From: CAVPXC01 sp963709505
GTDB lineage: Bacteria > Chloroflexota > Anaerolineae > JAAEKA01
Assembly (NCBI GenBank): GCA_963709505.1
Contig: CAVPXC010000031.1
Location: 1-22,931, forward strand
Direction of reading: 5' to 3'
Length of the DNA stretch: 22,931 nt
Shown: piece by piece, positions 22,577-22,931 of the stretch
Numbering within the stretch: position 1 is the first letter of the stretch
Layout: the number at the start of each line of letters is the position of its first letter
The notes under the pieces: model-generated
The model's input: only the letters and a program-made list of their open reading frames with translations
Told to the model about the DNA's origin: nothing
Database searches by the model: none
Translations under genes and position numbers: made by a program

Positions 22577-22789
22577 CTAGAAAATCGCTCGGGCCGGTCT
22601 GTGCGTGGCCTCCTTGCGAAGCACCCTTGCGGAGCACCCCGGAGTGGGCGGAGGGACCGACCGAGCCCGTCCGGTTTCATCCATGGTTGAGAGTCCAACG
22701 CATGGGCATCTAACCTGTCTGACCTGGTCGTTCGACTAGGGTTGAAGCCATCCTTTCGGATGGTCATTTTCCAAGCATAAGGAGACACT
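22577..22789. other. Intergenic region with a 13-bp tandem duplication and a small hairpin
   Basis: CCTTGCGAAGCAC at 22612-22624 is repeated with one change at 22625-22637. A short hairpin CCATCC-TTTC-GGATGG lies at 22748-22763, followed by TCATTTT, upstream of the OsmC-like gene. It could be a weak terminator or leader structure. No convincing ORF or promoter is seen. Confidence 0.45.
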
Positions 22790-22931
22790 ATGGCAAAAAT
22801 CACCACCTACTACAAGGGCGACATGCTCTTCGAAAGCAAGCTTGGCGCCCATAGCGTCATCATCGACGTGCCAGCAGGCATGGGCGGCAAGGACCGAGGC
22901 CCAACCCCACCGGAGGTCTTCATTGCTTCGC
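22790..22931 (+). CDS. OsmC-family peroxiredoxin-like protein, 3'-truncated by the window edge
   Basis: Only the first 47 residues are visible. They start at ATG 22790 with AAGGAG five bases upstream. The beta-strand N-terminus and the motif DRGPTPPEVFIAS match OsmC/Ohr-type proteins, where this segment precedes the first helix and the first redox cysteine. Family members reduce organic or sulfur-based peroxides with two cysteines that would lie outside the window, so activity cannot be judged. A location next to sulfur and redox genes is consistent but not decisive. Confidence 0.75.
   Translation, partial: MAKITTYYKGDMLFESKLGAHSVIIDVPAGMGGKDRGPTPPEVFIAS

Overview
The window reads as a GC-rich bacterial chromosome segment, probably from an anaerobic or facultative Chloroflexota (Anaerolineae-like) organism. 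That assignment is an inference. It rests on the mix of NAD-linked formate dehydrogenase, a fused response regulator/thioredoxin-reductase-like flavoprotein, an octaheme tetrathionate-reductase-type cytochrome, YeeE/YedE sulfur transporters, and many intergenic palindromic repeats. No rRNA, tRNA, CRISPR array or transposase gene was seen.

Left part (1-8.5 kb): a partial unknown ORF converges on a single-domain response regulator (minus strand). A strong sigma70-type promoter then drives a fused NuoE-NuoF diaphorase (1188-3449). About 700 bp without genes follow, holding a MITE-like element with 14-bp terminal inverted repeats and a 9-bp target duplication, plus a second large palindrome. Next come a stand-alone AbiEii-like nucleotidyltransferase and a translationally coupled pair. 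The pair is a receiver / glutaredoxin-like / thioredoxin-reductase-like flavoprotein whose redox cysteines are absent, and a sensor kinase with an N-terminal cyclic-nucleotide domain and a C-terminal CoA-binding domain.

Central part (8.7-19.4 kb, all minus strand, transcribed right to left): a DNA-binding PocR-type sensor gene behind a good promoter; an octaheme c-type cytochrome (tetrathionate-reductase family); a membrane-anchored multiheme cytochrome followed by a cytochrome b; two YeeE/YedE transporters, one carrying a degenerate rhodanese domain; a HoxU-like Fe-S subunit; and a molybdopterin formate dehydrogenase catalytic subunit. Together with NuoEF on the other side of the window, the last two could form an NAD-dependent formate dehydrogenase. 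The cytochrome and transporter genes look like a sulfur-oxyanion respiration or uptake module.

Right part (19.5-22.9 kb, plus strand): a GAF sensor kinase with its NarL-type regulator and a textbook terminator, a pseudo-receiver/cupin ORF with a strong internal start for the cupin, and the beginning of an OsmC-family gene.

Three things stand out. (1) Repeats: at least eight palindromic elements, several nested inside others; four tracts of heptamer repeats with four unrelated units; and two repeat-derived in-frame insertions, one in each of two formate dehydrogenase-type subunits. (2) Five one-base reading-frame breaks in otherwise well conserved genes, four of which can be explained by an extra C after GAGTT on the plus strand. 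This could be a systematic sequence artefact or a real local process. (3) Regulatory proteins built on redox or receiver folds that have lost their catalytic residues.
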